Source: Thalassospira sp. HJ (lineage in GTDB: Bacteria > Pseudomonadota > Alphaproteobacteria > Rhodospirillales > Thalassospiraceae). Taken from it: a stretch of 64,000 nt of DNA. The DNA is taken from the NCBI RefSeq assembly GCF_000948415.1, contig NZ_JYII01000010.1, positions 1-64,000 of the forward strand. Direction: 5' to 3'. Made by a program: the position numbers and the translations under genes. The notes beneath the pieces were generated by a model. The model did not search any database and was not told where the DNA came from. It saw only the letters and a program-made list of their open reading frames with translations. Shown one piece after another: positions 47,077-58,578 of this stretch (position 1 is the stretch's first letter; each line of letters opens with the position of its first letter).

Positions 47077-47261
47077 GTGCAGGCTATTTAAGAATAAGAT
47101 ATGTCAGAGGAAATGCTCCGGTCCGTCAATTTTTAATCTTTGGTTGATATGGTGGAAAGCTTCCAAGAAGGAACCTTGAAACCCGGTCTGTTCAAAGAGA
47201 CGGAGGTGGGGAGAGAGTGAGGCATATCGCCTTGAGATGTAATGCGAGGGGGCAGATTCGC

Positions 47262-49705
<2,444 letters not shown>

Positions 49706-49720
49706 GTGACACTGGTTTAA

Positions 49721-49750
49721 GTCCCCCGCAGACCCCGGTTTGCGGGGGAC
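49721..49750. other. strong hairpin without U-run between coxA and ctaB
   Basis: GTCCCCCGCA and TGCGGGGGAC (49721-49730 and 49741-49750) form a perfect 10-bp GC-rich stem with a 10-base loop. No T-run follows. It lies in the only sizeable gap of the oxidase operon core, so it may protect the 3' end of coxBA mRNA or partly stop transcription before assembly genes. Confidence 0.65.
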
Positions 49751-49785
49751 ATCCTACCGCCCCAAAAGAGAAGACCAGAGTTCAA

Positions 49786-50712
49786 ATGACCAAGCAGGTT
49801 GCCGACCAGACCCTAGCACTCGAAAGCGCAGTATCCCTGCCGGTTTCCGACGTGCGCGACTATATTGCATTGCTGAAACCCGGTGTGATGACCCTTGTGG
49901 TTTTCACCGGTGCTGTCGGTCTGTTGATTGCCCCGGGATCCATCCATCCGTTCCTCGGACTCGTCGCAATCGCCTGTATCGCCGTTGCCAGTGGCGCGGC
50001 TGCATCGATCAACATGTGGTACGATCGCGATATCGATATCCACATGAAACGCACCCAGAGCCGACCGATTCCGGCCGGACGGGTTCCTGCTGACGAGGCA
50101 TTGTCGCTTGGCATTGCGTTGTCGATTGTTTCGGTAACCGTCATGGCGGTTGCCATCAATTTTGCGGCTGCGGTTTTGCTTGCGGTGTCGATCGCGTTCT
50201 ACGTGTTCGTTTACACCATGTGGCTCAAACGCAGCACACCACAGAATATCGTCATTGGCGGTGCCGCCGGGGCCTTTCCCCCGATGATCGGCTGGGCGTC
50301 GGTGACCGGCGGGATCGATGTCAATTCGATCGCGCTGTTCATGATTATCTTTATGTGGACACCACCACATTTCTGGGCGCTGGCCCTGTTCCGCTGCGGC
50401 GATTACGCCAAGGTCGGGGTGCCGATGATGCCGGTCGTGGCTGGTGAAGCTGCAACCAAAAAGCAGATGCTGGTTTACACCATCCTGCTTTTGCCGGTGA
50501 CCTTTGTGCCGGTGGCGACAGGATTGCTTGGTGTCTTTTATGGCGTGACCGCAGGCCTGACCGGGCTTTGGTTCCTGCGCCATGCGGTTCGTGTTCTGCG
50601 CAATGCCGAAGAACGCGCCCCGCACAAGATGTTTGGATATTCCATTCTGTATCTGTTCGTTCTGTTCGGGGCGATGGTTGCAGATGTCTGGCTTGGCGGG
50701 TTGATCGGATGA
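49786..50712 (+). CDS. ctaB: heme O synthase (protoheme IX farnesyltransferase)
   Basis: CtaB adds farnesyl to protoheme, giving heme O, the precursor of heme A for CoxA. The 308-aa UbiA-family protein has seven to nine membrane helices, the first Asp-rich motif NMWYDRDIDIHMKRTQSRPI and the second region PPHFWALALFRCGDYAKVGVPMMP. It follows coxA after 80 bp and its stop overlaps the small coxF start (ATGA). Confidence 0.96.
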   Translation: MTKQVADQTLALESAVSLPVSDVRDYIALLKPGVMTLVVFTGAVGLLIAPGSIHPFLGLVAIACIAVASGAAASINMWYDRDIDIHMKRTQSRPIPAGRVPADEALSLGIALSIVSVTVMAVAINFAAAVLLAVSIAFYVFVYTMWLKRSTPQNIVIGGAAGAFPPMIGWASVTGGIDVNSIALFMIIFMWTPPHFWALALFRCGDYAKVGVPMMPVVAGEAATKKQMLVYTILLLPVTFVPVATGLLGVFYGVTAGLTGLWFLRHAVRVLRNAEERAPHKMFGYSILYLFVLFGAMVADVWLGGLIG

Positions 50713-50849
50713 GTGAGCAGCCCAAAATGAACAAGGCGGAACTCGAAGCGTTCTATGCCAAGCGCAAGAAGAAGAACTGGGCGTTTCTGGTCATTCTGAC
50801 CAGTCTGATTGTCCTGTTCTTTGCGATAACTATTTTGAAGATGAGCTAG
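50709..50849 (+). CDS. coxF: small CoxF-like membrane protein (46 aa)
   Basis: The product is MSEQPKMNKAELEAFYAKRK, followed by KKNWAFLVILTSLIVLFFAITILKMS, with one C-terminal membrane segment and a basic lead. Its ATG overlaps the ctaB stop (ATGA, 50709-50712) and its stop is six bases from ctaG. Small single-helix proteins at this position between ctaB and ctaG are called CoxF in alphaproteobacteria. The role is not established. Overlap with ctaB supports it as a real gene. Confidence 0.85.
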   Translation: MSEQPKMNKAELEAFYAKRKKKNWAFLVILTSLIVLFFAITILKMS

Positions 50850-50855
50850 GAAACC

Positions 50856-51446
50856 ATGGCTGATCAGAAACACACAGATACGATCAAGGCGCGCAACAAG
50901 CGCGTGTTGCTAAGCTGTGTTGTCGTCGTTGGCGGCATGATCGGCCTGTCCTATGCCTCAGTCCCGCTTTATGAGCTGTTCTGTCAGGTGACCGGTTTTG
51001 GTGGCACGCCAAAAGTTGGCAAAGACACCGGGGTCGAAGTTTCGGAACGGACCATCAAGGTCCGGTTCAATGCCGATGTGAATTCCGGCCTGCAGTGGCA
51101 GTTCAAACCCGAACAGCGTGAGATCACGGTGCGTCTGGGTGAAGATAATCTGGCGCATTACGTTGCCGAAAACATGGCGGTCCAGCCGATCACCGGTCAG
51201 GCCGTTTACAATGTGACACCACTGAAAGCTGGGCAGTATTTCAGCAAGATCGCGTGTTTCTGTTTTGACGAACAAACCCTTCAACCGGGTGAGCGCGTCG
51301 ACATGCCGGTCAGTTTCTATGTTGATCCTGCCATTGCCGAAGACATCAATACCCAGGACGTGAAGACGATTACCCTGTCATACACCTTCTTCAAATCCGA
51401 GGCATCGGTCGAAGCGGTTGGCGGGAAAGAAGATCAGGGAGGCTGA
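50856..51446 (+). CDS. ctaG: cytochrome c oxidase assembly protein CtaG/Cox11
   Basis: CtaG delivers copper to the CuB site of CoxA. The 196-aa protein has an N-terminal membrane anchor (RVLLSCVVVVGGMIGLSYASVPLYELFCQVTGFGGT) and a periplasmic Ig-like domain with the copper motif IACFCFDEQTL. It is encoded directly after coxF, as usual in this order, before coxC. Confidence 0.95.
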   Translation: MADQKHTDTIKARNKRVLLSCVVVVGGMIGLSYASVPLYELFCQVTGFGGTPKVGKDTGVEVSERTIKVRFNADVNSGLQWQFKPEQREITVRLGEDNLAHYVAENMAVQPITGQAVYNVTPLKAGQYFSKIACFCFDEQTLQPGERVDMPVSFYVDPAIAEDINTQDVKTITLSYTFFKSEASVEAVGGKEDQGG

Positions 51447-51531
51447 CAGAACACGGTTTCGTGGGCTGGGCGGTCTTTGGTTAACAAAGCGAACTTAGAG
51501 TTTCTTTTGTAAGGATTGAGGGGGGCAAGGA

Positions 51532-52332
51532 ATGAGTGATCATGCACAAAAGCATCCGTTCCACCTGGTAGACCCGAGCCCGTGGCCGCTGGTGGCTGCG
51601 GCGTCCGCTGGTCTGTTCACCGGTGGCATGGTCATGTTCATGCATTCGGACCGTGCGCCGGCTGATTTCTGGCTGGCAGCACTGGGCATTGCGGGCATTC
51701 TGTTCGTGATGTTCCGTTGGTGGAGCAACGTGATCAGCGAATCACACATCTATCATAACAAGGTCGTTCAGATCGGTCTGCGTTACGGGATGTCGCTGTT
51801 CATTGCATCCGAGGTGATGTTCTTCGTCGCCTTCTTCTGGGCATTCTTCCACAACGCGTTTGTGATCTTCAGCCCCGGCGTGACCGAATGGCCGCCCGCA
51901 GGCGTTGAAGTGCTTGATCCGTGGGATCTGCCGTTCCTGAACACCCTGATCCTGCTGCTGTCGGGTTGCACCCTTACCTGGGCGCACCATGGCATCCTTG
52001 AAGGTAAGAAAAAGGACCTTGTTCAGGGTCTGGCACTGACCGTTGGTCTTGGCGTCATCTTCCTGTTCCTGCAGGCATACGAGTACAGCCACGCGGCATT
52101 CGGCTTTGCTGACAACATCTATTCCTCGACCTTCTACATGGCGACCGGTTTCCACGGCTTCCACGTGTTTGTCGGAACGGTGTTCCTGGCGGTCTGTCTT
52201 GTGCGTGCGATGAAGGACGGCTTCAAACAGGACCATCATTTCGGTCTTGAGGCAGCAGCTTGGTACTGGCACTTCGTTGACGTTGTCTGGCTGTTCCTGT
52301 TCTTTGCCGTTTACATCTGGGGTGGCGAATAA
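51532..52332 (+). CDS. coxC: cytochrome c oxidase subunit III
   Basis: Subunit III stabilises the oxidase and binds lipid. The 266-aa protein has seven membrane helices, opens with HPFHLVDPSPWPLVAAASAG, and has EVMFFVAFFWAFFHNA, TLTWAHHGILEG, TGFHGFHVFVGT and the final AAWYWHFVDVVWLFLFFAVY, all diagnostic. It is 86 bp after ctaG and 28 bp before a DUF983 gene. Confidence 0.97.
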   Translation: MSDHAQKHPFHLVDPSPWPLVAAASAGLFTGGMVMFMHSDRAPADFWLAALGIAGILFVMFRWWSNVISESHIYHNKVVQIGLRYGMSLFIASEVMFFVAFFWAFFHNAFVIFSPGVTEWPPAGVEVLDPWDLPFLNTLILLLSGCTLTWAHHGILEGKKKDLVQGLALTVGLGVIFLFLQAYEYSHAAFGFADNIYSSTFYMATGFHGFHVFVGTVFLAVCLVRAMKDGFKQDHHFGLEAAAWYWHFVDVVWLFLFFAVYIWGGE

Positions 52333-52359
52333 GCCACCCGCCAGTAAACGTTCAAGACC

Positions 52360-52725
52360 ATGGATGACTATTATCCAAACCTTTCCCCCATTCGTACCGG
52401 GCTGGCATGCAAATGCCCCCGCTGCGGTGGGGGAAAGTTGTTTTCAGGCTATCTGACCGTTCGCGAAACCTGCGAAGTTTGCGGACTGGATCTGCGTGGC
52501 CATGATTCCGGTGATGGTCCGGCGGTTTTCATCATCTTTATCCTCGGCTTTCTGGTGGTGCCGATGGCGCTTTGGGTCGAAATGACCTATATGCCACCCC
52601 TGTGGCTGCATGCCGTTGTCTGGGGGCCGGTTATCCTTGGCGTGACCTTGGTCTTGCTAAGGCCGCTCAAAGGCATCATGGTGGCGCTGCAATATCGTCA
52701 CCGATCGACATCCGAACAGGACTGA
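52360..52725 (+). CDS. DUF983 zinc-ribbon membrane protein
   Basis: The 121-aa protein has two CxxC pairs (CPRCGGGKLF and CEVCGLDL, a zinc ribbon) followed by two membrane segments (AVFIIFILGFLVVPMALWV and LHAVVWGPVILGVTLVLL). It begins at an ATG 28 bp after coxC and lies 6 bp before surf1. DUF983 proteins are found mostly in oxidase operons of alphaproteobacteria; their function is unknown, but context suggests a role in oxidase assembly. Confidence 0.9.
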   Translation: MDDYYPNLSPIRTGLACKCPRCGGGKLFSGYLTVRETCEVCGLDLRGHDSGDGPAVFIIFILGFLVVPMALWVEMTYMPPLWLHAVVWGPVILGVTLVLLRPLKGIMVALQYRHRSTSEQD

Positions 52726-52731
52726 CCTTTC

Positions 52732-53463
52732 ATGCCTCTTCTTAAAACGCGTCCCAGTCTGGCGATGAAAATTTGCGCCGGACTGTCTCTGATCATTCTG
52801 CTGGCCCTTGGTTCTTGGCAGGTGGACAGGCTGTTCTGGAAACAAGGCATCATTGAAAGCCGCCAGGCACAGGCGCATATGGCCCCGATTTCGGTGCCGA
52901 CCGATACCACCCTTGATCCCGACATGGCGTTTCGCGCGGCCTATGCCGAAGGAACGTATTTGAACGATCAGGAAAAATACCTGATGGCGCGGACCCGGCG
53001 CGGCAATGTCGGCTTTCAGCTGATCACCCCGCTTGAACAGGAAGACGGGCGCATCATTCTGGTCAACCGTGGCTGGGTACCGCAGGACTACCGTGATCCT
53101 GCAACCCGCCCCGAAAGCCTGATCGAGGGACCGGTTCGCGTATCTGGCGTCTTGCGTCTGCCCAAGGAAAAGCATTGGGCACAGCCGGAAAACGACGCGA
53201 TCAAGAATCAGTGGTTCTATGTCGATGTTAATCACATGGCCGAAGATACCGGTGCGGATCTTGCCAGCCCGTATTATCTGGAGCTTGATGATACAGAGGT
53301 CCCGGGTGGTTTGCCGATTGGTGGTCAGGCAAAGGTTGAGTTGCCCAACAACCATCTGGAATATGCCATTACCTGGTACAGCCTGGCGCTGACCCTGATC
53401 GTGATGTTTGTTCTGTACCATCGCCGCCCATCCGGCGATAAGGAAACCGACAGCCAAGCCTGA
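52732..53463 (+). CDS. SURF1 family oxidase assembly protein
   Basis: SURF1 helps insert heme a into CoxA. The 243-aa protein has a membrane segment at each end (ICAGLSLIILLALGSWQVDR and YAITWYSLALTLIVMFVLYH) around a periplasmic domain with GNVGFQLITPLEQEDGRIILV, NRGWVPQDYRDP and VSGVLR. The GSWQ in the first helix is a family mark. It ends the oxidase operon. No terminator is clear before the next gene. Confidence 0.94.
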   Translation: MPLLKTRPSLAMKICAGLSLIILLALGSWQVDRLFWKQGIIESRQAQAHMAPISVPTDTTLDPDMAFRAAYAEGTYLNDQEKYLMARTRRGNVGFQLITPLEQEDGRIILVNRGWVPQDYRDPATRPESLIEGPVRVSGVLRLPKEKHWAQPENDAIKNQWFYVDVNHMAEDTGADLASPYYLELDDTEVPGGLPIGGQAKVELPNNHLEYAITWYSLALTLIVMFVLYHRRPSGDKETDSQA

Positions 53464-53540
53464 TCCAACGTCCTATAGTCCTCATCTGATTGATATTTTG
53501 CGACCAGTCATCCCATCTGATTGCCCGCGCAGGAGTTCCC

Positions 53541-55028
53541 ATGACCGAAGCCTATAAACAGCTTGAAGCCCGTTTTCACCGCATGAGTGTCCTGTCGGGG
53601 ATCGGCGGCATGTTGCATTGGGATATGGCGGTGATCATGCCGGGCGGCGGCGCGGATGCCCGTTCCGAACAGTTGGCAACACTGAGTGTTCTGGAAAACG
53701 AGCTTATCAATGCACCGGATCTGGGTGATCTGATTGCCAGTGCCGAAACCGAGAACCTTGATGACTGGCAAAAGGCCAACCTGGCCGAGATGAAGCGCGG
53801 CTGGGTGCATGGCACGGCGGTGCCGGCCGATCTGGTCGAGAAGATGTCGCGCGCCGAAACCCGCTGCGAAGTTGCATGGCGCAAAGCACGGGCCGACAAT
53901 GACTTCAAGGGGTTGCTGCCACAATTGCAGGAAGTACTTGATCTGTCGATCGAGGCCGGAAAGGCCAAGGCAGAGGCATTGGGGACGTCGGTTTATGATG
54001 CGCTGCTTGATCAATATGATCCGATGATGCGCTCTGAGCGGATAGATAGCCTGTTTGCCGAACTGGAATCCTTCCTGCCCGATTTCACCGCTGACGTGAT
54101 CGAGCGTCAGAAATCCGAAGACAAACCGATCAAACCGGTTGGTCCGTTCCCGGTCGAAACCCAGAACCGCATTGGTCTTGATCTGATGAAGGCGGTTGGC
54201 TTCGATTTTGATCATGGGCGTCTGGATATTTCCCATCATCCGTTCTGCGGCGGTATCCCGGAAGATGTGCGTTTGACCACGCGTTATGACGAGAATGATT
54301 TTACCTCGGCGATCATGGGCGTTTTGCACGAAACCGGCCATGCCATGTATGAGCGCGGCCTGCCCAAGGAATGGCAAAACCAGCCGGTTGGCACGGCCCG
54401 TGGCATGACCATGCATGAAAGCCAGTCGTTGCTTGTTGAAATGCAGGCCTGCCGGTCGGAAGAATTCCTGACCTATGCCGGGCCGGTGTTTGAGGCAGCA
54501 TTTGGCGGTGACAGTTCGGCGTGGACAGCGAACAACCTGCATCGCCTTTACACTCGCGTTGAGCCGGGCCTGATCCGGGTGGACGCGGATGAAGTCACCT
54601 ATCCGGCGCATGTGATCTTGCGTTATCGCATTGAACGCGCGCTGATCGAAGGCGACATGAAGCTTGCCGATTTGCCGTCGGCCTGGAATGAAATGATGCA
54701 GAAGCTTTTGGGGATCGTGCCCGAAGATGACCGCAATGGCTGCATGCAGGATATCCACTGGCCGTCAGGTGCGTGGGGATATTTCCCGACCTATACGTTA
54801 GGGGCGATGGCCGCAGCCCAGATCTTTGCCGCTGCCAAGGACGCCAACCCTGATATTGCCACCGGATTAACCCGTGGTGATTTCGCGCCATTGATGAGCT
54901 GGCTTGGCACAAACATTCACAGTCAGGCATCAAGCAAATCCACCGATGCCATTCTTGAAGCCGCGACAGGAAAGGTCCTTGGCGTGGAGGCATTCAAGGC
55001 CCATCTTGAGAATAGGTATGGCCGGTAA
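53541..55028 (+). CDS. M32 metallocarboxypeptidase (carboxypeptidase Taq family)
   Basis: The 495-aa cytosolic enzyme removes C-terminal residues from peptides. The zinc motif is VLHETGHAMYERG (HETGH, His263, Glu264 and His267). Also seen are MLHWDMAVIMPGGG near the N-terminus, GTARGMTMHESQSLL, ESQ and DEVTYPAHVILRYRIE. Start ATG 53541 has AGGAG five bases upstream. It lies 77 bp after surf1 and probably has its own promoter, since nothing links it to oxidase assembly. Confidence 0.94.
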   Translation: MTEAYKQLEARFHRMSVLSGIGGMLHWDMAVIMPGGGADARSEQLATLSVLENELINAPDLGDLIASAETENLDDWQKANLAEMKRGWVHGTAVPADLVEKMSRAETRCEVAWRKARADNDFKGLLPQLQEVLDLSIEAGKAKAEALGTSVYDALLDQYDPMMRSERIDSLFAELESFLPDFTADVIERQKSEDKPIKPVGPFPVETQNRIGLDLMKAVGFDFDHGRLDISHHPFCGGIPEDVRLTTRYDENDFTSAIMGVLHETGHAMYERGLPKEWQNQPVGTARGMTMHESQSLLVEMQACRSEEFLTYAGPVFEAAFGGDSSAWTANNLHRLYTRVEPGLIRVDADEVTYPAHVILRYRIERALIEGDMKLADLPSAWNEMMQKLLGIVPEDDRNGCMQDIHWPSGAWGYFPTYTLGAMAAAQIFAAAKDANPDIATGLTRGDFAPLMSWLGTNIHSQASSKSTDAILEAATGKVLGVEAFKAHLENRYGR

Positions 55029-55144
55029 ATTCAATTGAATGGATCGGGCAATCTGATAGCATTGGTTGATGAAGTAGTGATATACGCTTTGATCAATGAT
55101 CGGGGATACAATCCCGGCTAACCTATTATGGGCACTGCAAACAC

Positions 55145-55564
55145 ATGGGCATAACTGACGGCAACAAGAAGGTAATGGACCGGCAGGTCTATGCCATGGA
55201 TCAGATTATTTTCCGGGAAGGAAAACCGGGGAATGCTGCCTATGTTGTACAGGAAGGCAAGGTCGAGATTTTCAAGACCCTGAGTGAAGATAAAGAAGTC
55301 ATTTTGGGGACGATTGATTCCGGTGGTCTGTTCGGTGAACTTGCCCTTGTCGATAACCAGCCGCGTATGGCATCGGCCCGTGCAACAGAACGCACCGTTC
55401 TGATCGCGATCAGCCGTCAGACGTTTGAAAAGAAAATGTCGGGCTCGGACCGGTTCATCAAGGCGGTTCTGCGAATCCTTTTGGGCAATTATCGCACGGT
55501 TGTCCGCCGTGCTGCCCTTGCCGAGGCGAAGCTCAAGGAACATGACATCCCGCTTGATAGCTAA
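55145..55564 (+). CDS. cyclic-nucleotide-binding-domain protein (139 aa)
   Basis: The protein is a single cNMP-binding beta roll: IIFREGKPGNAAYVVQEGKVEIF, then GGLFGELALVDNQPRMASARA, the phosphate-binding cassette with E and R. A helical tail (ALAEAKLKEHDIP) follows, and there is no DNA-binding helix-turn-helix. So it is a stand-alone binding protein, not a Crp-type activator. It stands between the peptidase and threonine synthase. The ligand (cAMP, cGMP or none) cannot be told. A second ATG at codon 11 is a possible start. Confidence 0.85.
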   Translation: MGITDGNKKVMDRQVYAMDQIIFREGKPGNAAYVVQEGKVEIFKTLSEDKEVILGTIDSGGLFGELALVDNQPRMASARATERTVLIAISRQTFEKKMSGSDRFIKAVLRILLGNYRTVVRRAALAEAKLKEHDIPLDS

Positions 55565-55754
55565 GCTGTCGGCGATGTTTGCTGCTGTGGCCTGCCTTGA
55601 TCGCGCTTTATGCCGATTGCGGGCCAGACCTGCTGTATTGGCCCTTGACTATATCGGCTCAAACCCTCACTAAATCAGGCCTTGGCGTGTTTTCGGGCGG
55701 TCATCATGCTCGAATGCACCTAACCGGTATTTGCCTTACGCAGGAGCAGGTCTA

Positions 55755-57152
55755 GTGCGCTATGTCAGCACGCGGGGAAGCGCCCCCGTTTTGCAGTTCG
55801 ATGAAGTTCTTCTTGCCGGTCTGGCCCGTGACGGGGGGCTTTATGTTCCCGAAACCTGGCCGACCTTTTCCAAGGACGACATTCGTGCGCTGCGAACTCT
55901 GACCTATGCCGAAGTGGCCTTCAAGGTGATCCAGCCGTTTGTCGCGGGCACCGTTGATGATGCTGCTCTTAAGGCCATTCTTGAAGATACCTATCGCGGC
56001 TTTGACCACGAAGCTGTGGCACCGCTTAAGCAGCTTGGCCCGAATGACTGGGTGATGGAGCTGTTCCATGGTCCGACGCTTGCGTTCAAGGACTACGCGC
56101 TTCAGGTGGTGGGTCGCCTGTTTGACCATGTTCTGGCCAAACGCGGCGAGCGGATCACGATTGTTGGTGCAACGTCGGGTGATACCGGATCGGCGGCAAT
56201 CGAAGCCTGCCGGGATCGTGAAAATATCGATATCTTCATCCTGCACCCGAAGGGCCGCGTTTCCGAGGTCCAGCGTCGCCAGATGACGACCATCCGGTCG
56301 GACAATGTGCATAACATTGCCGTCGAAGGATCGTTCGATGATTGTCAGGACTTGGTCAAGGCGCTGTTTAACGACCATGGCTTCCGCGATGAAGTTGGCC
56401 TGTCGGCGGTGAATTCGATCAACTGGGCGCGCATCATGTGCCAGATCGCCTATTACTTCTGGGCGGGTGTGCAGCTTGGTTCGCCGGAACGCGAAATTTC
56501 ATTCTCTGTCCCGTCGGGCAACTTTGGCAATGTCTATGCCGGTTATGCCGCGATGCAGATGGGCCTTCCGATCAAACAGTTTGTGGTTGGTGCCAACCGT
56601 AACGACATTCTGGCCCGCTTCTTTGAAACGGGTGTCATGAAGATGGAAGGCGTTGAGCCGTCGCTTAGCCCGTCGATGGATATTCAGGTCAGCTCCAACT
56701 TCGAACGTCTGATGTTTGATCTTTATGATCGTGATGGTCTGGCGATTGCCGAGATGCTGACTAAGTTCCGCGAGACGGGTGTTATGGAAATGTCGCAGGG
56801 CCAGTTTGGCCGCGCGCGTGAACATTTCGATGGTTATCGCCTTGATGACGGGGAAACCAAAGCTGCGATCAAGGATGTGCTGGCGACCAGTGGCGAACTG
56901 GTGGATCCGCATTCCGTGATCGGCATCGTGTCGGGCCGTCAGTGCAATCGGGACAAGTCGGTGCCGATGGTGGCACTGGCAACCGCACATCCGGCGAAAT
57001 TCCCGGATGCGGTCAAGCAGGCGTCGGGGATCTACCCGGACTTGCCGCCGCGTCTTTCTGATCTATATGACCGACCTGAAAAGGTCGAACCCATGTCCAA
57101 TGATGTGGCAGCGTTGATGGCGCATGTTCGTAAAAATCGTCGTGCAGCCTGA
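55755..57152 (+). CDS. thrC: threonine synthase
   Basis: ThrC converts O-phosphohomoserine to threonine with PLP. The 465-aa product from GTG 55755 (AGGAG about eight bases upstream) starts VRYVSTRGSAPVLQFDEVLL. PLP lysine K112 is in GPTLAFKDYALQ, and GATSGDTGSAAIEACR, SINWARIMCQIAYYF and SVPSGNFGNVYAGY are fold IV signatures. The substrate may be made with ThrB at 32.4 kb. It is followed after 46 bp by an M16 peptidase gene, a common alphaproteobacterial pair. Confidence 0.95.
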   Translation: MRYVSTRGSAPVLQFDEVLLAGLARDGGLYVPETWPTFSKDDIRALRTLTYAEVAFKVIQPFVAGTVDDAALKAILEDTYRGFDHEAVAPLKQLGPNDWVMELFHGPTLAFKDYALQVVGRLFDHVLAKRGERITIVGATSGDTGSAAIEACRDRENIDIFILHPKGRVSEVQRRQMTTIRSDNVHNIAVEGSFDDCQDLVKALFNDHGFRDEVGLSAVNSINWARIMCQIAYYFWAGVQLGSPEREISFSVPSGNFGNVYAGYAAMQMGLPIKQFVVGANRNDILARFFETGVMKMEGVEPSLSPSMDIQVSSNFERLMFDLYDRDGLAIAEMLTKFRETGVMEMSQGQFGRAREHFDGYRLDDGETKAAIKDVLATSGELVDPHSVIGIVSGRQCNRDKSVPMVALATAHPAKFPDAVKQASGIYPDLPPRLSDLYDRPEKVEPMSNDVAALMAHVRKNRRAA

Positions 57153-57198
57153 GACCCGCCATGATTGGACCTGAAATGCGAAACAGGAGTAATGCTAA

Positions 57199-58458
57199 AT
57201 GACAGTCGAGCTCACCCGGCTTGACAATGGAATGATTGTCGCAACCGACCGTCTGGATCACGTAGAGTCGGTTGCCTTGGGCACATGGGTTAATGTTGGG
57301 GCGCGCAATGAGTCGCCCGATATCAACGGCATTTCCCATATGCTTGAACATATGGCCTTCAAAGGCACGCGTCGGCGTTCCGCCCTTCAGATTTCCGAAG
57401 AAATCGAAGCGGTTGGTGGGCAGATGAATGCCTATACCTCGCGCGAGAACACGGCTTATTACTGCAAGGTCCTGCACGAAGATCAGGAACTGGCGATTGA
57501 TGTGATTGCCGATATCCTGCAGCACTCGACACTCGATGCGAAGGAACTTGAACGCGAACGTCAGGTCATCTTGCAGGAAATCGGTCAGGCCAATGATACG
57601 CCCGACGACATCATTTTCGACTATTTCCAGGAAACCGCCCTGCCAAATCAGGCGCTGGGGCGTTCGATCCTGGGCAGCCCGGAAAATGTATCGTCGCTCA
57701 GCCGCGATGATCTGTTTGATTTCATGTCGCGCCGCTATAGCCCGCAAAACATGGTGTTTTCGGCATCCGGCAAAGTCGAACACGACCGTGTCGTCGATAT
57801 GGTGTCGAAAAAGTTCGATAGCCTGCCTGCCCATGAAGAGCACGCGATTGAGCCTGCGAAATATGAAGGCGGCAGCCGGATCGAAAATCGCAAACTTGAA
57901 CAGGTCCACGTGATCATGGGGCTGCCGACCGTGTCCTACACTGATGACAGCTTCTATGACCTGCAGGTGTTTAACACCTTGCTCGGTGGCGGCATGTCAT
58001 CGCGCCTGTTCCAGGAAATCCGTGAAAAGCGCGGGCTGGTTTATTCGGTCTACAGCTTCTCGTCGCACTATGTCGATGGCGGTCTGTTTTCGATCTATGC
58101 CGGAACCGGTGCCAATGACATTGGCGAACTGATGCCGGTCATGTGTGATGAACTGGTGCGTGCAACCCAGGACCTCTCGGAAGAGGAAGTCACGCGCGCA
58201 CGTGCACAGCTCAAGGCATCGGTGGTGATGGCGATGGAAAGCAATTCCGGTCGCTGTGAAACCCTTGCCCGGCAGATCCAGATTTTCGGCAGACCGCAAA
58301 CCATGGAAGAAATCGTCGCCAAGATCGATGCGGTCGATCTTGAAAGCGTACGCCGTTCCGGCAAGGCGTTGCTTGATGGCAAGCCGACGGTGACGGCCCT
58401 TGGTCCGGTGGATCAGATGCCGGCTTACGACGAACTGGCAGCACGCCTGCGCGGCTAA
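57199..58458 (+). CDS. M16 family zinc peptidase (processing-peptidase-like)
   Basis: The 419-aa protein has the inverted zinc motif SHMLEHMAFKGT (H47, E50, H51) with the distal Glu in ENTAYYCKVLHEDQE, an N-terminal catalytic half, and a C-terminal half (GLVYSVYSFSSHYVDGGLFSIYAGTG). It resembles the mitochondrial processing peptidase beta subunit and bacterial M16 proteases, which degrade or mature peptides. The size is that of single-chain bacterial homologs. A terminator lies 25 bp past the stop. Confidence 0.93.
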   Translation: MTVELTRLDNGMIVATDRLDHVESVALGTWVNVGARNESPDINGISHMLEHMAFKGTRRRSALQISEEIEAVGGQMNAYTSRENTAYYCKVLHEDQELAIDVIADILQHSTLDAKELERERQVILQEIGQANDTPDDIIFDYFQETALPNQALGRSILGSPENVSSLSRDDLFDFMSRRYSPQNMVFSASGKVEHDRVVDMVSKKFDSLPAHEEHAIEPAKYEGGSRIENRKLEQVHVIMGLPTVSYTDDSFYDLQVFNTLLGGGMSSRLFQEIREKRGLVYSVYSFSSHYVDGGLFSIYAGTGANDIGELMPVMCDELVRATQDLSEEEVTRARAQLKASVVMAMESNSGRCETLARQIQIFGRPQTMEEIVAKIDAVDLESVRRSGKALLDGKPTVTALGPVDQMPAYDELAARLRG

Positions 58459-58482
58459 GGCCGGGACCATCGCAAACAATAT

Positions 58483-58521
58483 AACGGCACCTGTCGAACC
58501 CGGCAGGTGCCGTTTCTTTTT
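58483..58521 (+). terminator. Rho-independent terminator of thrC-M16
   Basis: AACGGCACCTG and CAGGTGCCGTT (58483-58493 and 58504-58514) pair perfectly and are followed by TCTTTTTG. Confidence 0.9.
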
Positions 58522-58578
58522 GCTGCGATCGTTTTGCTGGTGTATCCCGATAGCAGGATGGTTAGGGAAACGCACAGC

